A stretch of DNA of 64,000 nucleotides from Prolixibacteraceae bacterium (GCA_003506435.1 DOAQ01000037.1:186001-250000); one strand, 5' to 3'. Positions 1 through 9,698 are shown, counted from the stretch's first letter. The notes: generated by a model from the sequence alone, not told the origin. Numbers and translations: made by a program.

Positions 1-1211
1 GTTTTGAGAGATGCAGGCATTGTTGTACCGGATTCTTTACCGGTAATGGGAACTGCAAATTCTTTTGCACCTACTACATATAAATCATCCATTTTCCCGG
101 CAATATACAGTACCCCATCACCTATGGCAAATCCGCCAACAGGGCCACTTTTTTCTCCTTTTTTGAAAACGGATTTCATATGATCAGGCATTTTAACTTT
201 TGGCAACAGAGCATGACCGACTAAAACAGGATTTTGAGGATTGCTTACATTTACAACAAACAGGCCAGCCTCTGTATCTCCCACAAAAGCATAATTCCCG
301 GATACCTGAACGTCCCACATATCGATATGGAGCATGTAAAAGACAACGGGAAATTTTAGTACTGATAATGTTTTTGGATTGTACGGATTTGAAACATCTA
401 TAATTTCCAAGCCATGTCCTTTGCCGAAGTATGTTGAATCCCTATTGTCCCAGCTCCATCCCCTGGCATGATGGCCTGTAGCTGCAAAACAAAGGTTATC
501 TTTTACAAAAACTCCATCTCCAAACCCATCAAGCTTAGTCTTTGATATGATTTTAGGTTCCCCCGGATTTGAAATATTGCACACCACCATTTCACGGGTA
601 CCCCAGTCTCCAACAAACGCTAAACTGTCTTTGATAAAAACCGACTGTGCTTCGCCTGTAAGAGTCATCCCCAAAAAGGAAGGGCTTTGCGGATGTGAAA
701 TATCGATAAACTCTACCCCGTACTGTCGATTGGCTACAGATGCCAAAGATCCTGAAACCGCGATTCCTGTTCCTAATTCAATTGTATCGTAATGAGCTGC
801 TTTTACCATATTTCGGGGATTTCGTACGTCTATTACAAACAACCCTTCTTCCCGGGAAGTAACGTATGCATATCCTCTTTCCACTTCTATTTGACGAACA
901 TTTCCAAGTCCGTCAAGCGTATTAAGCAAAACTGGATTTTCGGGGGAAGAAATATCGAAGGAATAGATACGGCCACTACCAATAGCATATAAAATCTTGC
1001 CACAAACCGCCGCATCCGAACAAGGGCCTATTTTCAGACTTTTCAAAACCGGCAACTTTTTCGTGTTTACAGAAATTGAGTTTTGTGCATAAATTTGAGA
1101 TGCAATAAGAAAGGCCAGTAAAATTGTTGTAAATCTTTTTAAACTATTAAATCGATTCCTTAATTCGGCGTCTTGCCCTTCTGAGATAAACGTTTTTAGT
1201 CTTGCTTTCAT
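1..1211 (-). CDS. LVIVD-repeat secreted protein, 3' end outside window
   Basis: An open frame runs leftward from an ATG at 1211 off the window edge, about 403 codons without a stop. After a long n-region the protein has a signal peptide (hydrophobic TILLAFLIASQIYAQ near residues 30-44). It then carries repeated units of the LVIVD type, for example GLFVIDVRNPRN, GVEFIDISHPQSP, GLEIIDVSNPYNP and GLFVVNVSNPQNP, about 45-60 residues apart, which predict a beta-propeller. The LVIVD family is surface or periplasmic with no assigned reaction. It follows susD on the same strand with a 213-bp gap, so it is probably the next gene of uptake locus 1. The C terminus, and hence any sorting domain or lipid anchor, cannot be seen. 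Function beyond the propeller fold is not known. Confidence 0.8.
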   Translation of the reverse strand, partial: MKARLKTFISEGQDAELRNRFNSLKRFTTILLAFLIASQIYAQNSISVNTKKLPVLKSLKIGPCSDAAVCGKILYAIGSGRIYSFDISSPENPVLLNTLDGLGNVRQIEVERGYAYVTSREEGLFVIDVRNPRNMVKAAHYDTIELGTGIAVSGSLASVANRQYGVEFIDISHPQSPSFLGMTLTGEAQSVFIKDSLAFVGDWGTREMVVCNISNPGEPKIISKTKLDGFGDGVFVKDNLCFAATGHHARGWSWDNRDSTYFGKGHGLEIIDVSNPYNPKTLSVLKFPVVFYMLHIDMWDVQVSGNYAFVGDTEAGLFVVNVSNPQNPVLVGHALLPKVKMPDHMKSVFKKGEKSGPVGGFAIGDGVLYIAGKMDDLYVVGAKEFAVPITGKESGTTMPASLK

Positions 1212-1424
1212 AAATAGTTATTTTCATTAATCTTCTCTAACATAAAATGTTGATTCTTTATATGTCAATCATATTGGCATTCTTAAATGCAAAAAAACTC
1301 CATTTTTTCTTTCACCAATTCTTTCATCTTCTCATAAACCGGGTGCATAAACACATCTTTAGGAATACCTATTAAATTAATAATAAGTATTCCTAAGTGA
1401 TGTTCAGATTGAAATTCTTATACC

Positions 1425-3248
1425 TTAGTTTGCCCCTGCCCAGCCTGGATTCTGAACAAGATTTTCATTCATAATACAATCTTCAATTGGAATAGGGTAA
1501 TAATATTGTTTGGGTTCAATAAAAGTTCTCCCATTTGGTAAAGATTTCTGATATGGAGCCAGGTATCCTTCACTATCCAAATAAATATCCGTACCCACTT
1601 TTACAGTAGGATATTGATATTTATTGAATTTTATTCCTCTTATTGCTTCAGGCCTTAAAAGAAATTTACCGGCTTTCCAACGGACCAGATCATCCCATCG
1701 AAAGTTTTCCCATGCCAGTTCAACTCTTCGTTCACGTCTTATCTCCCTGATTAAAGAAGATGGCGTGTATCCGCAAAATGTTGAATATGCTGCATCCAAC
1801 TGAGGATCGTCGGGAATCGCGCTTAACATTAAATGAGGCATTCCGACACGATCTCTTAATTTATTTATTGTAGCATTCAAAACGGTCTGTGTACATACCC
1901 CTAACTCAGCTTTTGCTTCTGCATTTGTTAACAATATTTCGGCATATCTGAATACAGGGCAAGGCATTACTCCGGTTTGTAAAGCATTGTACTCAGCAGG
2001 ATCATCTTTCCAGAATTTAACAGGCCAATAACCGGTTGGGGTTGGATATTCGTCACCTGTGCCGGTAATCGGAGGCATCGACATATTATAACCTTTGCCA
2101 CGTCCTGTAAAGGCCTCAGTATTTTGAGGATCAAGAGTATATTCCCCAGGCGCACATACTGTTTGATGTAACCGGGGGTCCCTGTTCATCATCTCACTCT
2201 GAATACTGTCATCCCCCTTATATAAAGGACTTACAGATGTAGGCAATCCATCAGAACATAAATATTCATCGACAAAGGACTTGGAAAAACCTGCAATATT
2301 GTTTGCCTGATTCCAAAGAAGATATCTTAAAAAACTATGCCCAAGAAGTCCTGCCACATATTTCTTCGATAATATAATCTCGTGATTATTTGTATAATCA
2401 TTCTGAATAAAAAGATCATGATAATCATTATTTGCTTTTCCTGTTGACCAAAGTGAATAGTGGTTTGAACTTATCAGGGCATCACTTGCACTTGCAGCTT
2501 CCTGTAAAAATTTATCTCCTGAAATACCAAGTTCAGTATGATATTTACGAAAAGTACCTTCATATAAACATATACGTGCTTTCAGTAATAATGCCATGTC
2601 TTTATTAATACGGTCAGTCTGCTCAGATCCTTTATCAGGCAACCACCGGACAGCATTGTTAATTATTGCCAGAACTGAATCCATAAGCTCAGGCCGGGGA
2701 GTTCTGGGGGCATATAATTCTTCTGAATTAGTTTCAAGCGGTTTACTGTACCAAGGCACTTCTCCAAATAATTTGATCATCTTAAAATAGAAGAATGCCT
2801 TAAAGAATAATATTTCACCAGCATATATTTGTTTCTTACTTTGGTCAATATCTGCCCTGTTGTAATTAACAAGAAAATAATTCAGCCCCCGTAAATCAGA
2901 CCAACTCCATCCACCGCTGCCAGCAGATGTAGGCTCAACATATGTGCCATTGATCATTTTAACCCTGGAATAATCCGTAGGTAAGGCATTATCTGAATGA
3001 AGATCACCATAAGGGATTTCCGGCCCCGTATATCCATACGGATTTTGAACATCTAAAGCCCAGCCGGTCATAAATCCGGGGATAAAGACCGGATAAAAAG
3101 TATTACAGTATAATCTCAAATCAGATTCACTATTCCAGTAAGTCTTGTCTGTTATTTCATCCAATGGATATTTTTCCATAAACTGATCATTACAGCTAAA
3201 CATTATAAACAAGACAAATGATAAAAAAGAAAAATATATTGTTCTCAT
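1425..3248 (-). CDS. SusD/RagB family outer-membrane lipoprotein (locus 1)
   Basis: Surface glycan- or nutrient-binding lipoprotein that caps the SusC channel. The frame is open from 3269, but the start at 3248 gives a compact lipoprotein signal (MRTIYFSFLSFVLFIMFSC, acylated Cys at residue 19) 26 bp after the susC stop, so I prefer it; it makes 607 residues. Typical SusD features are the N-terminal region DQFMEKYPLDEITDKTYW, the helical TPR segments around FFKAFFYFKMIKLFGEVPW, and the C-terminal RRERRVELAWENFRWDDLVRW motif that marks SusD/RagB. It is cotranscribed with the SusC gene at 3275-6715. No glycoside hydrolase is visible beside it, so the substrate cannot be guessed. Confidence 0.93.
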   Translation of the reverse strand: MRTIYFSFLSFVLFIMFSCNDQFMEKYPLDEITDKTYWNSESDLRLYCNTFYPVFIPGFMTGWALDVQNPYGYTGPEIPYGDLHSDNALPTDYSRVKMINGTYVEPTSAGSGGWSWSDLRGLNYFLVNYNRADIDQSKKQIYAGEILFFKAFFYFKMIKLFGEVPWYSKPLETNSEELYAPRTPRPELMDSVLAIINNAVRWLPDKGSEQTDRINKDMALLLKARICLYEGTFRKYHTELGISGDKFLQEAASASDALISSNHYSLWSTGKANNDYHDLFIQNDYTNNHEIILSKKYVAGLLGHSFLRYLLWNQANNIAGFSKSFVDEYLCSDGLPTSVSPLYKGDDSIQSEMMNRDPRLHQTVCAPGEYTLDPQNTEAFTGRGKGYNMSMPPITGTGDEYPTPTGYWPVKFWKDDPAEYNALQTGVMPCPVFRYAEILLTNAEAKAELGVCTQTVLNATINKLRDRVGMPHLMLSAIPDDPQLDAAYSTFCGYTPSSLIREIRRERRVELAWENFRWDDLVRWKAGKFLLRPEAIRGIKFNKYQYPTVKVGTDIYLDSEGYLAPYQKSLPNGRTFIEPKQYYYPIPIEDCIMNENLVQNPGWAGAN

Positions 3249-3274
3249 AAAGTTTAATATTAATGTCATTAACG

Positions 3275-6200
3275 TTAAAATTTAGCCTGAATGCCAAAAG
3301 TATAATAATGGACTTGAGCATATGAATCATCTGTCAATATTTCAGGGTCCAAAATATCAGGAGTACCTGAGATTTTAGCCAAATTATATCCAGAGGCGTA
3401 TATTCTTATATTGTCGACCTTTATTTTTTTAGTCAGATACTTGGGTAATGTGTATCCTAATGTGATATCTTTTAACCGGGCATAAGCAGCATTAAGAAGA
3501 TATCTTGATTGTGTCACTTTGTTGTAGCTCGCACTCTTGAATGCCGGGAAAAAAGCATCTGTCCTGTCAGGTGTCCATGAGTTGTAATATGTCCATGTGG
3601 GTCCAGAGGCATCAGCACCACCTATATAACCCCAATAATAATAGCTATTTGTCCAATATTCCCTTTTCCCCACTCCCTGCCAGAACATATTAAAATCGAA
3701 ATTTCTCCATGAAAGACCTGTATTCAAACCAAACTGATAACGTGGAGTATCATTACCGATTATCTTTTGATCTCCAGGGTCAGCAACAGTACTTAATCCC
3801 GGGGTTATTTCTTCGTCTCCGTTTATGTCTTGATAACGAACATCCCCGGGCCTCCAGACACCTCCATAATATCTTTTCTGGAGCGGGGCTGCAGCTATCT
3901 CATCATAGGTTTGAAAAAGACTTTGTGTCACCAAACCCCAAATTTCACCCATCTTTCTTCCTTCATAAAGAGAAGATATCAATTTTTGAGGATTTCCGGA
4001 GTACCTTAGAATTTCTGATTGATAATCAGCTAAAGTGAAGGCTATGCCATAATTTAACTCATTTACTTTATCATTCCATTTAGCTGAAAACTCCCATCCT
4101 GTTGTTCTCATTACACCTGAATTTTTCTGAGGAACACTTACTCCCAATACTGACGGTAATTTTTCTGCAGCTGTCAGAATATCCTTGGTTTTTCTGTTAT
4201 ACCAATCGTAATTCAATGTGAGTTTATTAAACAAGGTAGCATCCAAACCAAAGTTTAATGTGGTTGCTGTTTCCCATGTCAGATCAGCACTGACCAAACC
4301 CGGTGCAGTGATGCCAATCGGCCTTGTACCATTTATGATATGGGCCACTTGTGAAGTCAAACCATAGGTTGAAATATATGCATAATTGTTGACATCTTGA
4401 TTACCCAGGCTTCCATAAGAACCTCTCAACTTTAAGTTTGACAGAACCGATTTTGTCTTCTCCATAAATTTCTCTTCTGAAATTCTCCATCCTGCAGAGA
4501 AGGAAGGGAAAAATTTAAAACGGCTTGCGGTTGGAAATTTAGATGTACCATCATATCTGCCATTCATTTCAAACAGATATCTATTATCAAAGATATAATT
4601 AAACCTGATGAAAGCCCCCCTTATCGCCCAATGCGATTCATTGTCCAGAATAGTTTGTGATCCTGTTGTAAGTTTTATCACCGGGACACTCTCAGTTATC
4701 ATATTCAGCCCTTGTGCATATAAACTTCCATATTTATATGATTCCTGATTAAAACCCACCACACCTGAAACCTCGTGCTTATCTTTAAATACTTTATTAA
4801 AATCAAAATAGGCATTATAAACAAAGTAATCACTTTTAGAAAATGTCTTATTTATAGTGCTGTATCCTTCTGTAAAAGGTGTCCATGATTTTTCAACTCT
4901 CCAAACAAGTGGTAAAAAAAGTTTGTCTTTACCTTGTACAGACCTATAAGCAAAATCAGTTTTAAAATTCAGTGAATCAAATATTTTAACTGTGGCAGCA
5001 ATTTTCAACATCAAAGTTTGCGATGCTGATCTTATATGGCCATCATTCAAATAGGCATTAAGGGAACGATGAGTAGGCATGGCTCCAACCGGGGAATTAG
5101 CTGGTGCGTATTTTGGTTCCATTAAACTCCTCCATGCGTACAATACAAGATGCCTAAAAGTCGTATCTTCCTCATATACACTTTGCCCTTGAGGTTTTTT
5201 TGTATCAAGCTGAGTAAATAATGCCTTAGTGTCAATATTTAACCAGGTAGTTACATCAGAAGAAAATCCCATGGATGCATTATACGTCTTCCTGTAATCG
5301 TCTCCAATATCCAATAGTCCATCTTGGTCTCTGTATCCTAGGGAAGCATAGTAAGTATTTCTTGCACCTCCGCCTGACAATGAGATAACATGATCTTGCA
5401 TTGGAGCCCAATCTTTGTATGCTTCCTCCCAGGGATTGACATTGGCAACCCACCAAAGTCTGCTACCTTCCATATAATAAACCGGTGCTGTTTCCGGATT
5501 ATTCGCATAATTAATTAACATATCCAACTTGGTCTGATCAGATGAACTAAAATTTCCACCGTTTAAAACTTTAGCATTCATATATCCTTGTTGCCACTCC
5601 ACAGAACTTAATATATCAGGGTCTTTCATCACTTTTTGTATGCTAAACTTGGAGGAATATGAAATATTCGGAGTTGAATCCTTTTTTCCTTTTTTTGTTG
5701 TAACCAGAATTACCCCATAAGCTGCTCTTGCGCCATAAATTGCTGCAGCAGAAGCATCTTTTATAACTGATATATTATCAATATCAATAGGATTCAAATC
5801 ATTAATTTGCATGGGTACACCATCTACTAAAATTAATGGAGATCCTGTTTGAAAACTATTGCCTGAAAATGAAGTTCCACCCCTGATATTGAATGAAGGA
5901 TTCTTTACAGGATTGCCGTCATCAATAGTTATATTCAAATTAGGGATTAGTCCCTGTAATGCTAATCCTAAATTTGCAGCGGCTTTTGTTTCCAGTTGTT
6001 CGGCTGTAACTTGCTCTACTGCACCTGTCAGATTCACTTTTTTCATTGTTCCATACCCAACCGCTACGACTTCTTCCAATCCAATGGTTTCTTCAGCCAT
6101 GATTACACTAATGTTGGCTTTCCCTGCAACTGAAATTTCCTGCGTTTTCATCCCCACGAACGAAAATACCAGCGTAGCATCAGCAGGAACATTGGCCAGC

Positions 6201-6715
6201 GTGTACTTTCCGTCAAAATCGGTAATGGTTCCATTGGTTGTACCTTTTATTACGACTGAAACGCCGGGAAGCGGAGCGCTGGAAGAGTCGGTGACACGGC
6301 CTTTTACACCAATCTGTCCTTGTTCTGAAAAAAGGACTGAAGGCAAGGTATCTTTTTCATAAAGGAATACCTGCCTGTCTTTGATCCTGTATGCCACATT
6401 GGTGTCTTTAAACAGGTGATTAAGAACATCTTCAATGTTTTTCCCTTTTACATCGATTGATTTTTTGTCCAAAGCATTAATAACCCCCGCATCGTAAATA
6501 AACAAGTAGCGACTGCCATTTTCAATGGACATTAAAATGTCGCCAACCGAAGAGTTTTGCATTTGCAAATCAATCTTCGTTTGTTGCGACCAGGACTTTG
6601 CTGATACTGTCAGAGTCCCCACAAGCATTAGTAGTGAAAAGAGTCTCATAATCAAAAACAGTACTTTTAGCTTTTCCCAATAAACGGGAAAAGCATAATT
6701 CATAATTTTTTTCAT
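3275..6715 (-). CDS. SusC/RagA family TonB-dependent transporter with STN domain (locus 1)
   Basis: Outer-membrane TonB-dependent importer of 1,146 residues, working with the SusD lipoprotein encoded just downstream. Domains in order: signal/anchor region (residues 15-43), STN signalling domain (about 47-120), carboxypeptidase-regulatory-like domain (about 136-205, GRVTDSSSAPLPGVSVVIKG), plug (from about 212, EEVVAVGYGTMKKVNLTG, with LILVDGVPM and the SVIKDASAAAIYGARAAYG segment), then the barrel ending in an aromatic-rich strand (YYTFGIQAKF). The STN domain is the part that talks to a FecR anti-sigma factor in the FecA-type pathway, and a FecR and an ECF sigma gene lie immediately upstream. 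Expression is therefore probably induced by the substrate itself. The start MKKIMNYAFP lies 86 bp from the fecR stop. Confidence 0.95.
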   Translation of the reverse strand: MKKIMNYAFPVYWEKLKVLFLIMRLFSLLMLVGTLTVSAKSWSQQTKIDLQMQNSSVGDILMSIENGSRYLFIYDAGVINALDKKSIDVKGKNIEDVLNHLFKDTNVAYRIKDRQVFLYEKDTLPSVLFSEQGQIGVKGRVTDSSSAPLPGVSVVIKGTTNGTITDFDGKYTLANVPADATLVFSFVGMKTQEISVAGKANISVIMAEETIGLEEVVAVGYGTMKKVNLTGAVEQVTAEQLETKAAANLGLALQGLIPNLNITIDDGNPVKNPSFNIRGGTSFSGNSFQTGSPLILVDGVPMQINDLNPIDIDNISVIKDASAAAIYGARAAYGVILVTTKKGKKDSTPNISYSSKFSIQKVMKDPDILSSVEWQQGYMNAKVLNGGNFSSSDQTKLDMLINYANNPETAPVYYMEGSRLWWVANVNPWEEAYKDWAPMQDHVISLSGGGARNTYYASLGYRDQDGLLDIGDDYRKTYNASMGFSSDVTTWLNIDTKALFTQLDTKKPQGQSVYEEDTTFRHLVLYAWRSLMEPKYAPANSPVGAMPTHRSLNAYLNDGHIRSASQTLMLKIAATVKIFDSLNFKTDFAYRSVQGKDKLFLPLVWRVEKSWTPFTEGYSTINKTFSKSDYFVYNAYFDFNKVFKDKHEVSGVVGFNQESYKYGSLYAQGLNMITESVPVIKLTTGSQTILDNESHWAIRGAFIRFNYIFDNRYLFEMNGRYDGTSKFPTASRFKFFPSFSAGWRISEEKFMEKTKSVLSNLKLRGSYGSLGNQDVNNYAYISTYGLTSQVAHIINGTRPIGITAPGLVSADLTWETATTLNFGLDATLFNKLTLNYDWYNRKTKDILTAAEKLPSVLGVSVPQKNSGVMRTTGWEFSAKWNDKVNELNYGIAFTLADYQSEILRYSGNPQKLISSLYEGRKMGEIWGLVTQSLFQTYDEIAAAPLQKRYYGGVWRPGDVRYQDINGDEEITPGLSTVADPGDQKIIGNDTPRYQFGLNTGLSWRNFDFNMFWQGVGKREYWTNSYYYWGYIGGADASGPTWTYYNSWTPDRTDAFFPAFKSASYNKVTQSRYLLNAAYARLKDITLGYTLPKYLTKKIKVDNIRIYASGYNLAKISGTPDILDPEILTDDSYAQVHYYTFGIQAKF

Positions 6716-6765
6716 AAATTTGTTTGTTTTTGTAATTAATTATTGTGCCGTCAGGCATGATTCAA

Positions 6766-6796
6766 AACCGGTTGATGCTTCCAACATCAGCCGGTT
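6766..6796 (-). promoter_or_regulatory. Hairpin in the fecR-susC intergenic region (locus 1)
   Basis: A 12-bp stem (6766-6777 with 6785-6796, one G-T pair, loop of 7) built on AACCGG/CCGGTT. In the coding direction it follows an A-rich run and precedes susC by about 50 bases. The T-run is on the plus-strand side, so as a minus-strand element it is more like a transcript-stabilising or processing hairpin, or a weak attenuator, than a strong terminator. Locus 2 has a hairpin in the same place. Confidence 0.5.
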
Positions 6797-6801
6797 GTTT
6801 T

Positions 6802-7965
6802 TTATTGATATAGTATAAAATTGTCTCCTTCCTTTTTATAATTCATTTTGCCCATTGCCGCAACACCGGCAATAATACTTTCCGGATTATCCGTTAAATC
6901 CAGTTTACCGTTAATTTTTAATTGTCGGACATCGCCTCTCAGATCAACCTGAATGTTGTAATACATGGCAATCTTTTTCAATAACAGCTCTATGTTCTCA
7001 TTATTAAATTCAAGATAACCGCTTGCCCAAGATGTATAGTTCTGTATATTGCCGATGGATTCAAGCCTGATTTCATCGTGATTTTCTGTAAGGCTTGCCA
7101 TCTGGTTTGGAAGCAGTTCAACCGATGCAGGAAAGAGTCCTTTGTTCAGTTTCAGGTTCACCTTTCCTTCGACCAGAAGCGTATTAAAAAGATTTTCGTT
7201 TCCGTAGGCTTGTACGTTAAAGGTTGTTCCGAGCACCTGCACTTCAAACTTGCCGGTCTGAACATAGAATGGCTTATCGTTGCTTCTCTTCACTTTGAAA
7301 AGGCCTTCCCCTTCGAGATAAACCTCCCGCTTATTTTCAGAGAACTGGGACGGATAGACCAACCTTGAACCCGAGTTCAATCTGATCTGTGTCCCATCCG
7401 CTAAAAGCACGGTGCCCCTATGCCCGTAAGGTACAACCAGTTGATTGAAACCTTCGGAGGACTGGTTGATCCGGACGCTGTCATTGATGAGTATTGTTTT
7501 TCCCTGATTTGTTGATTTAACCGTCGGGTTGCTTCCTGTCAGAAAAATAGTTTTACCATCAGGCAGGATTAACTCAAATTGTCCGTATTCCACGGGATTT
7601 GATTTCGCCAGTTCGACAATGCGGGGAGTTTGGTTGGCCCGGTACAGTACTCCGCCCCCAAGCGAAAAGCACAAAATGAGCACTGCTGCATAACGAAGAA
7701 TTGCGAAGTTCTTTTGCCTGCGATGATTATTTTGTACCTGCCTCCAAAGCCTGTATTTTAAGTCGAGCGACTGTGATTGCCTTTTTTGTTGCAGGCCAAG
7801 TATTATTTTGGAAGCTAAGCGGATGTTTTGTTCATGCCCTTCCGGGTTTTCAATGAACCTGCTCAAATTGATGTTGCCTTTCTCAGATACCAGTTGTTTA
7901 AAATCGTCGTTCAGTACTAAATCGGCAACCTCAAAACTTTCGTATTTTCTTTTTGTTGAGTCCAT
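6802..7965 (-). CDS. FecR family anti-sigma factor (locus 1)
   Basis: Inner-membrane anti-sigma regulator, 387 residues. The cytoplasmic N-terminal part (1-85) would hold the sigma factor, a single membrane segment lies at about 87-107 (FAILRYAAVLILCFSLGGGVLY), and the periplasmic FecR domain (about 130-300) contains VPYGHRGTVLLADGTQIRLNSGSRLVYP, GEGLFKVKRSNDKPFYVQTG and VQVLGTTFNVQAY in the canonical order. The C-terminal 70 residues match the DUF4974-like domain usual in Bacteroidota FecR proteins. It sits between the sigma gene (57-bp gap) and susC. By family knowledge it passes the signal from the STN domain of SusC to the sigma factor. Confidence 0.93.
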   Translation of the reverse strand: MDSTKRKYESFEVADLVLNDDFKQLVSEKGNINLSRFIENPEGHEQNIRLASKIILGLQQKRQSQSLDLKYRLWRQVQNNHRRQKNFAILRYAAVLILCFSLGGGVLYRANQTPRIVELAKSNPVEYGQFELILPDGKTIFLTGSNPTVKSTNQGKTILINDSVRINQSSEGFNQLVVPYGHRGTVLLADGTQIRLNSGSRLVYPSQFSENKREVYLEGEGLFKVKRSNDKPFYVQTGKFEVQVLGTTFNVQAYGNENLFNTLLVEGKVNLKLNKGLFPASVELLPNQMASLTENHDEIRLESIGNIQNYTSWASGYLEFNNENIELLLKKIAMYYNIQVDLRGDVRQLKINGKLDLTDNPESIIAGVAAMGKMNYKKEGDNFILYQ

Positions 7966-8022
7966 TTGCCAGCGTTTTATACCCAGAAGAGGGAGCCCGG
8001 CAAATTTTCTCTACATGAAAAA

Positions 8023-8649
8023 TTAATTTTTTTTGATTTTTTTTAGGCCGATATATACCCAAAGCAACAAATTCTGGTTATCGCCAAGTGCTTTTTCAAT
8101 ATCTTCCTTGATAAATTTTATTGACCTGTAAACGGATTGGTAACACGAATCGACTGAAATGGACAACATTTTAGCAATCTCGTTATAATCCAAATCCTGG
8201 TTAAATCTCAGGTTAATGATTTCCTGTTGTTTCGGCCCCAGTTTGGCGATGCTTTTTTTTACAAGCATAATCACCCGGTCACGTTCTTCGCTGTCCATCT
8301 GGTCTTCTATCTTGTTGTAGCATAACAACTCAGGGTTCTCAGTAATTTCGGATGAAAGGTGAATCTTTTTCTGCCTTTTCAGTTGATCAAAAAGCTCACG
8401 CCGGAATGCCTGCAGCAGGTAATAGCGAAGATTTGAAACCGGGGTTAGCTTTTTTTGCCGTTTTAATAAATAACCAAAAATATTTTGGATGCTATCTTCA
8501 ATAAGGCTCCGGTCGCCGGTATATTTTAATGCAAAATCGTACAGAAAATCAAAATGCTCGTAATAAATCAGGGAAAGCGCTTCAGTGCTGCCATCCAGCC
8601 TGAAATTCTCCCAGATTTTATTAAGGTCATTTTCCGGTAATAAGTTCAC
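8023..8649 (-). CDS. ECF-type RNA polymerase sigma factor (locus 1)
   Basis: Sigma-70 family, extracytoplasmic-function type, 208 residues. Region 2 covers about residues 24-92 (FDFLYDFALKYTGDRSLIEDSIQNIFGYLL and LRYYLLQAFRRELFDQLKR). Region 4 covers about 130-182 (LGPKQQEIINLRFNQDLDYNEIAKMLSISVDSCYQSVYRSIKFIK), the helix-turn-helix that reads the -35 element. It is first in the sigma-FecR-SusC-SusD order and is presumed to direct RNA polymerase to this locus when released from FecR. A TAnnTTTG box lies 43-50 bases upstream of the start. Confidence 0.93.
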   Translation of the reverse strand: MNLLPENDLNKIWENFRLDGSTEALSLIYYEHFDFLYDFALKYTGDRSLIEDSIQNIFGYLLKRQKKLTPVSNLRYYLLQAFRRELFDQLKRQKKIHLSSEITENPELLCYNKIEDQMDSEERDRVIMLVKKSIAKLGPKQQEIINLRFNQDLDYNEIAKMLSISVDSCYQSVYRSIKFIKEDIEKALGDNQNLLLWVYIGLKKIKKN

Positions 8650-8691
8650 TTTTGGTAGTTTTGTTAATTAGTTTATTTCATTTCCCCGATC

Positions 8692-8699
8692 CAAAATTA
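8692..8699 (-). promoter_or_regulatory. Candidate -7 box for the locus 1 sigma gene
   Basis: Minus-strand TAATTTTG matches the Bacteroidota -7 consensus TAnnTTTG and would give a leader of about 36 bases before the sigma start at 8649. No convincing TTTG -33 box is found at the right distance. Confidence 0.4.
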
Positions 8700-8794
8700 A
8701 GAAAATATCTAACCGGGGAGATACGCATTCCAAATCCCTTTATAATTTGGCAAGAGTTCCTGCTTCATCAATTCATCTAAAAAACTTTATTGAA

Positions 8795-9378
8795 TTAAAA
8801 TGATTCCGCATTATCTTTCATCAGCTTCGCCATATCCCTACTATTTTCGAATCAACAATCCTCGCATAAATCTGAGTGGTTTTCAAAGAAGTATGTCCCA
8901 ACATTTTTGATACCGTTTCAATTGGTACTCCATTGGCTAAAATAACCGATGTGGCAAAGGTGTGACGGGCAACGTGCATGGAGAGATTTTTAGTTATTCC
9001 ACAGATGGCTGCCAATTCCTTTAAATATTCATTCATCTTCTGGTTTGAATGTACAGGAAGTAGTTTTCCTTTATTCCAGTTCACCGGAAAGTTTTCGTAT
9101 TTCTGCAATATGGCTTTGGCTTGGGGCAACAATGGAACCCTGCATCGGATATCTGTTTTTGTTCGGTCAATGACAATCCATTCTTCCCCGTAATTTCCAA
9201 GCTGGATATGGTTTCTGTTAAGCTTGTTTAGTTCGGCATAGCCTAATCCAGTGTAACAAGCAAAAACAAATACGTCCCGAATAATCTCCATCCTGATTGT
9301 ACTAATCTCTTTGTTTTTGATTTGTTCCAATTCCTGGATTGTCAGATAATCCAGATGGGAATAAAAATATTTATCCTA
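8795..9378 (-). pseudogene. Tyrosine recombinase (integrase) remnant, 5' truncated and frameshifted
   Basis: The catalytic half of a Bacteroidota-type tyrosine integrase. The frame opens after a stop at 9376-9378 with DKYFYSHLDYLTIQELEQIK and continues through VFACYTGLGYAELNKL, the HVARHTFAT box (His-x-x-Arg), GVPIETVSKMLGHTSLKTTQ (second His) and the IYARI tyrosine. The arm-binding and core-binding N-terminal domains (about 200 residues) are missing. Just after the tyrosine the frame stops at 8821, but a one-base shift restores the usual family ending DMAKLMKDNAESF with a stop at 8795. It is thus damaged at both ends and should be inactive as encoded. It marks an old mobile-element insertion beside locus 1. 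The only start in the open frame is a TTG at 9330. Confidence 0.8.
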
Positions 9379-9659
9379 CGCAAATGTCTGTAATACCATC
9401 CTTTAAACCAAGTTAATATGATACCGTTCATCCTGACGGGTATTATAAATTAAAATGAGACAAAATATACTATTAATTTCAAGTTAAGATATTATCTGCT
9501 CTTTCTCACCATCAAACAAAAGTCTTTACTCAAATATCAAAATGATTTATATTTTGAACTTTTTCTTCTGAGTCTCAGCATTCATGAGATTTAATACCGC
9601 ATCATAATCTTCAAGTAAAAAGTTCGACATTTCTCCGCTTTGGATCACTAATATTTGAA

Positions 9660-9698
9660 ACTCCGCATCAAAAAAGAGATTGCGGAGTTTTTTTTTTA
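9660..9698 (+). terminator. Intrinsic terminator without an obvious upstream gene
   Basis: Perfect 8-bp stem ACTCCGCA / TGCGGAGT (9660-9667, 9681-9688), 13-base loop, then a run of ten T on the plus strand. No plus-strand gene ends before it, so the transcript it once served is lost or is a small RNA. Confidence 0.65.

Noticed and set aside
200..992. Plus-strand frames in the first kilobase
   Set aside because: They are shadows of the minus-strand LVIVD-repeat gene, which is open from 1211 to the window edge with a signal peptide and clear repeats.
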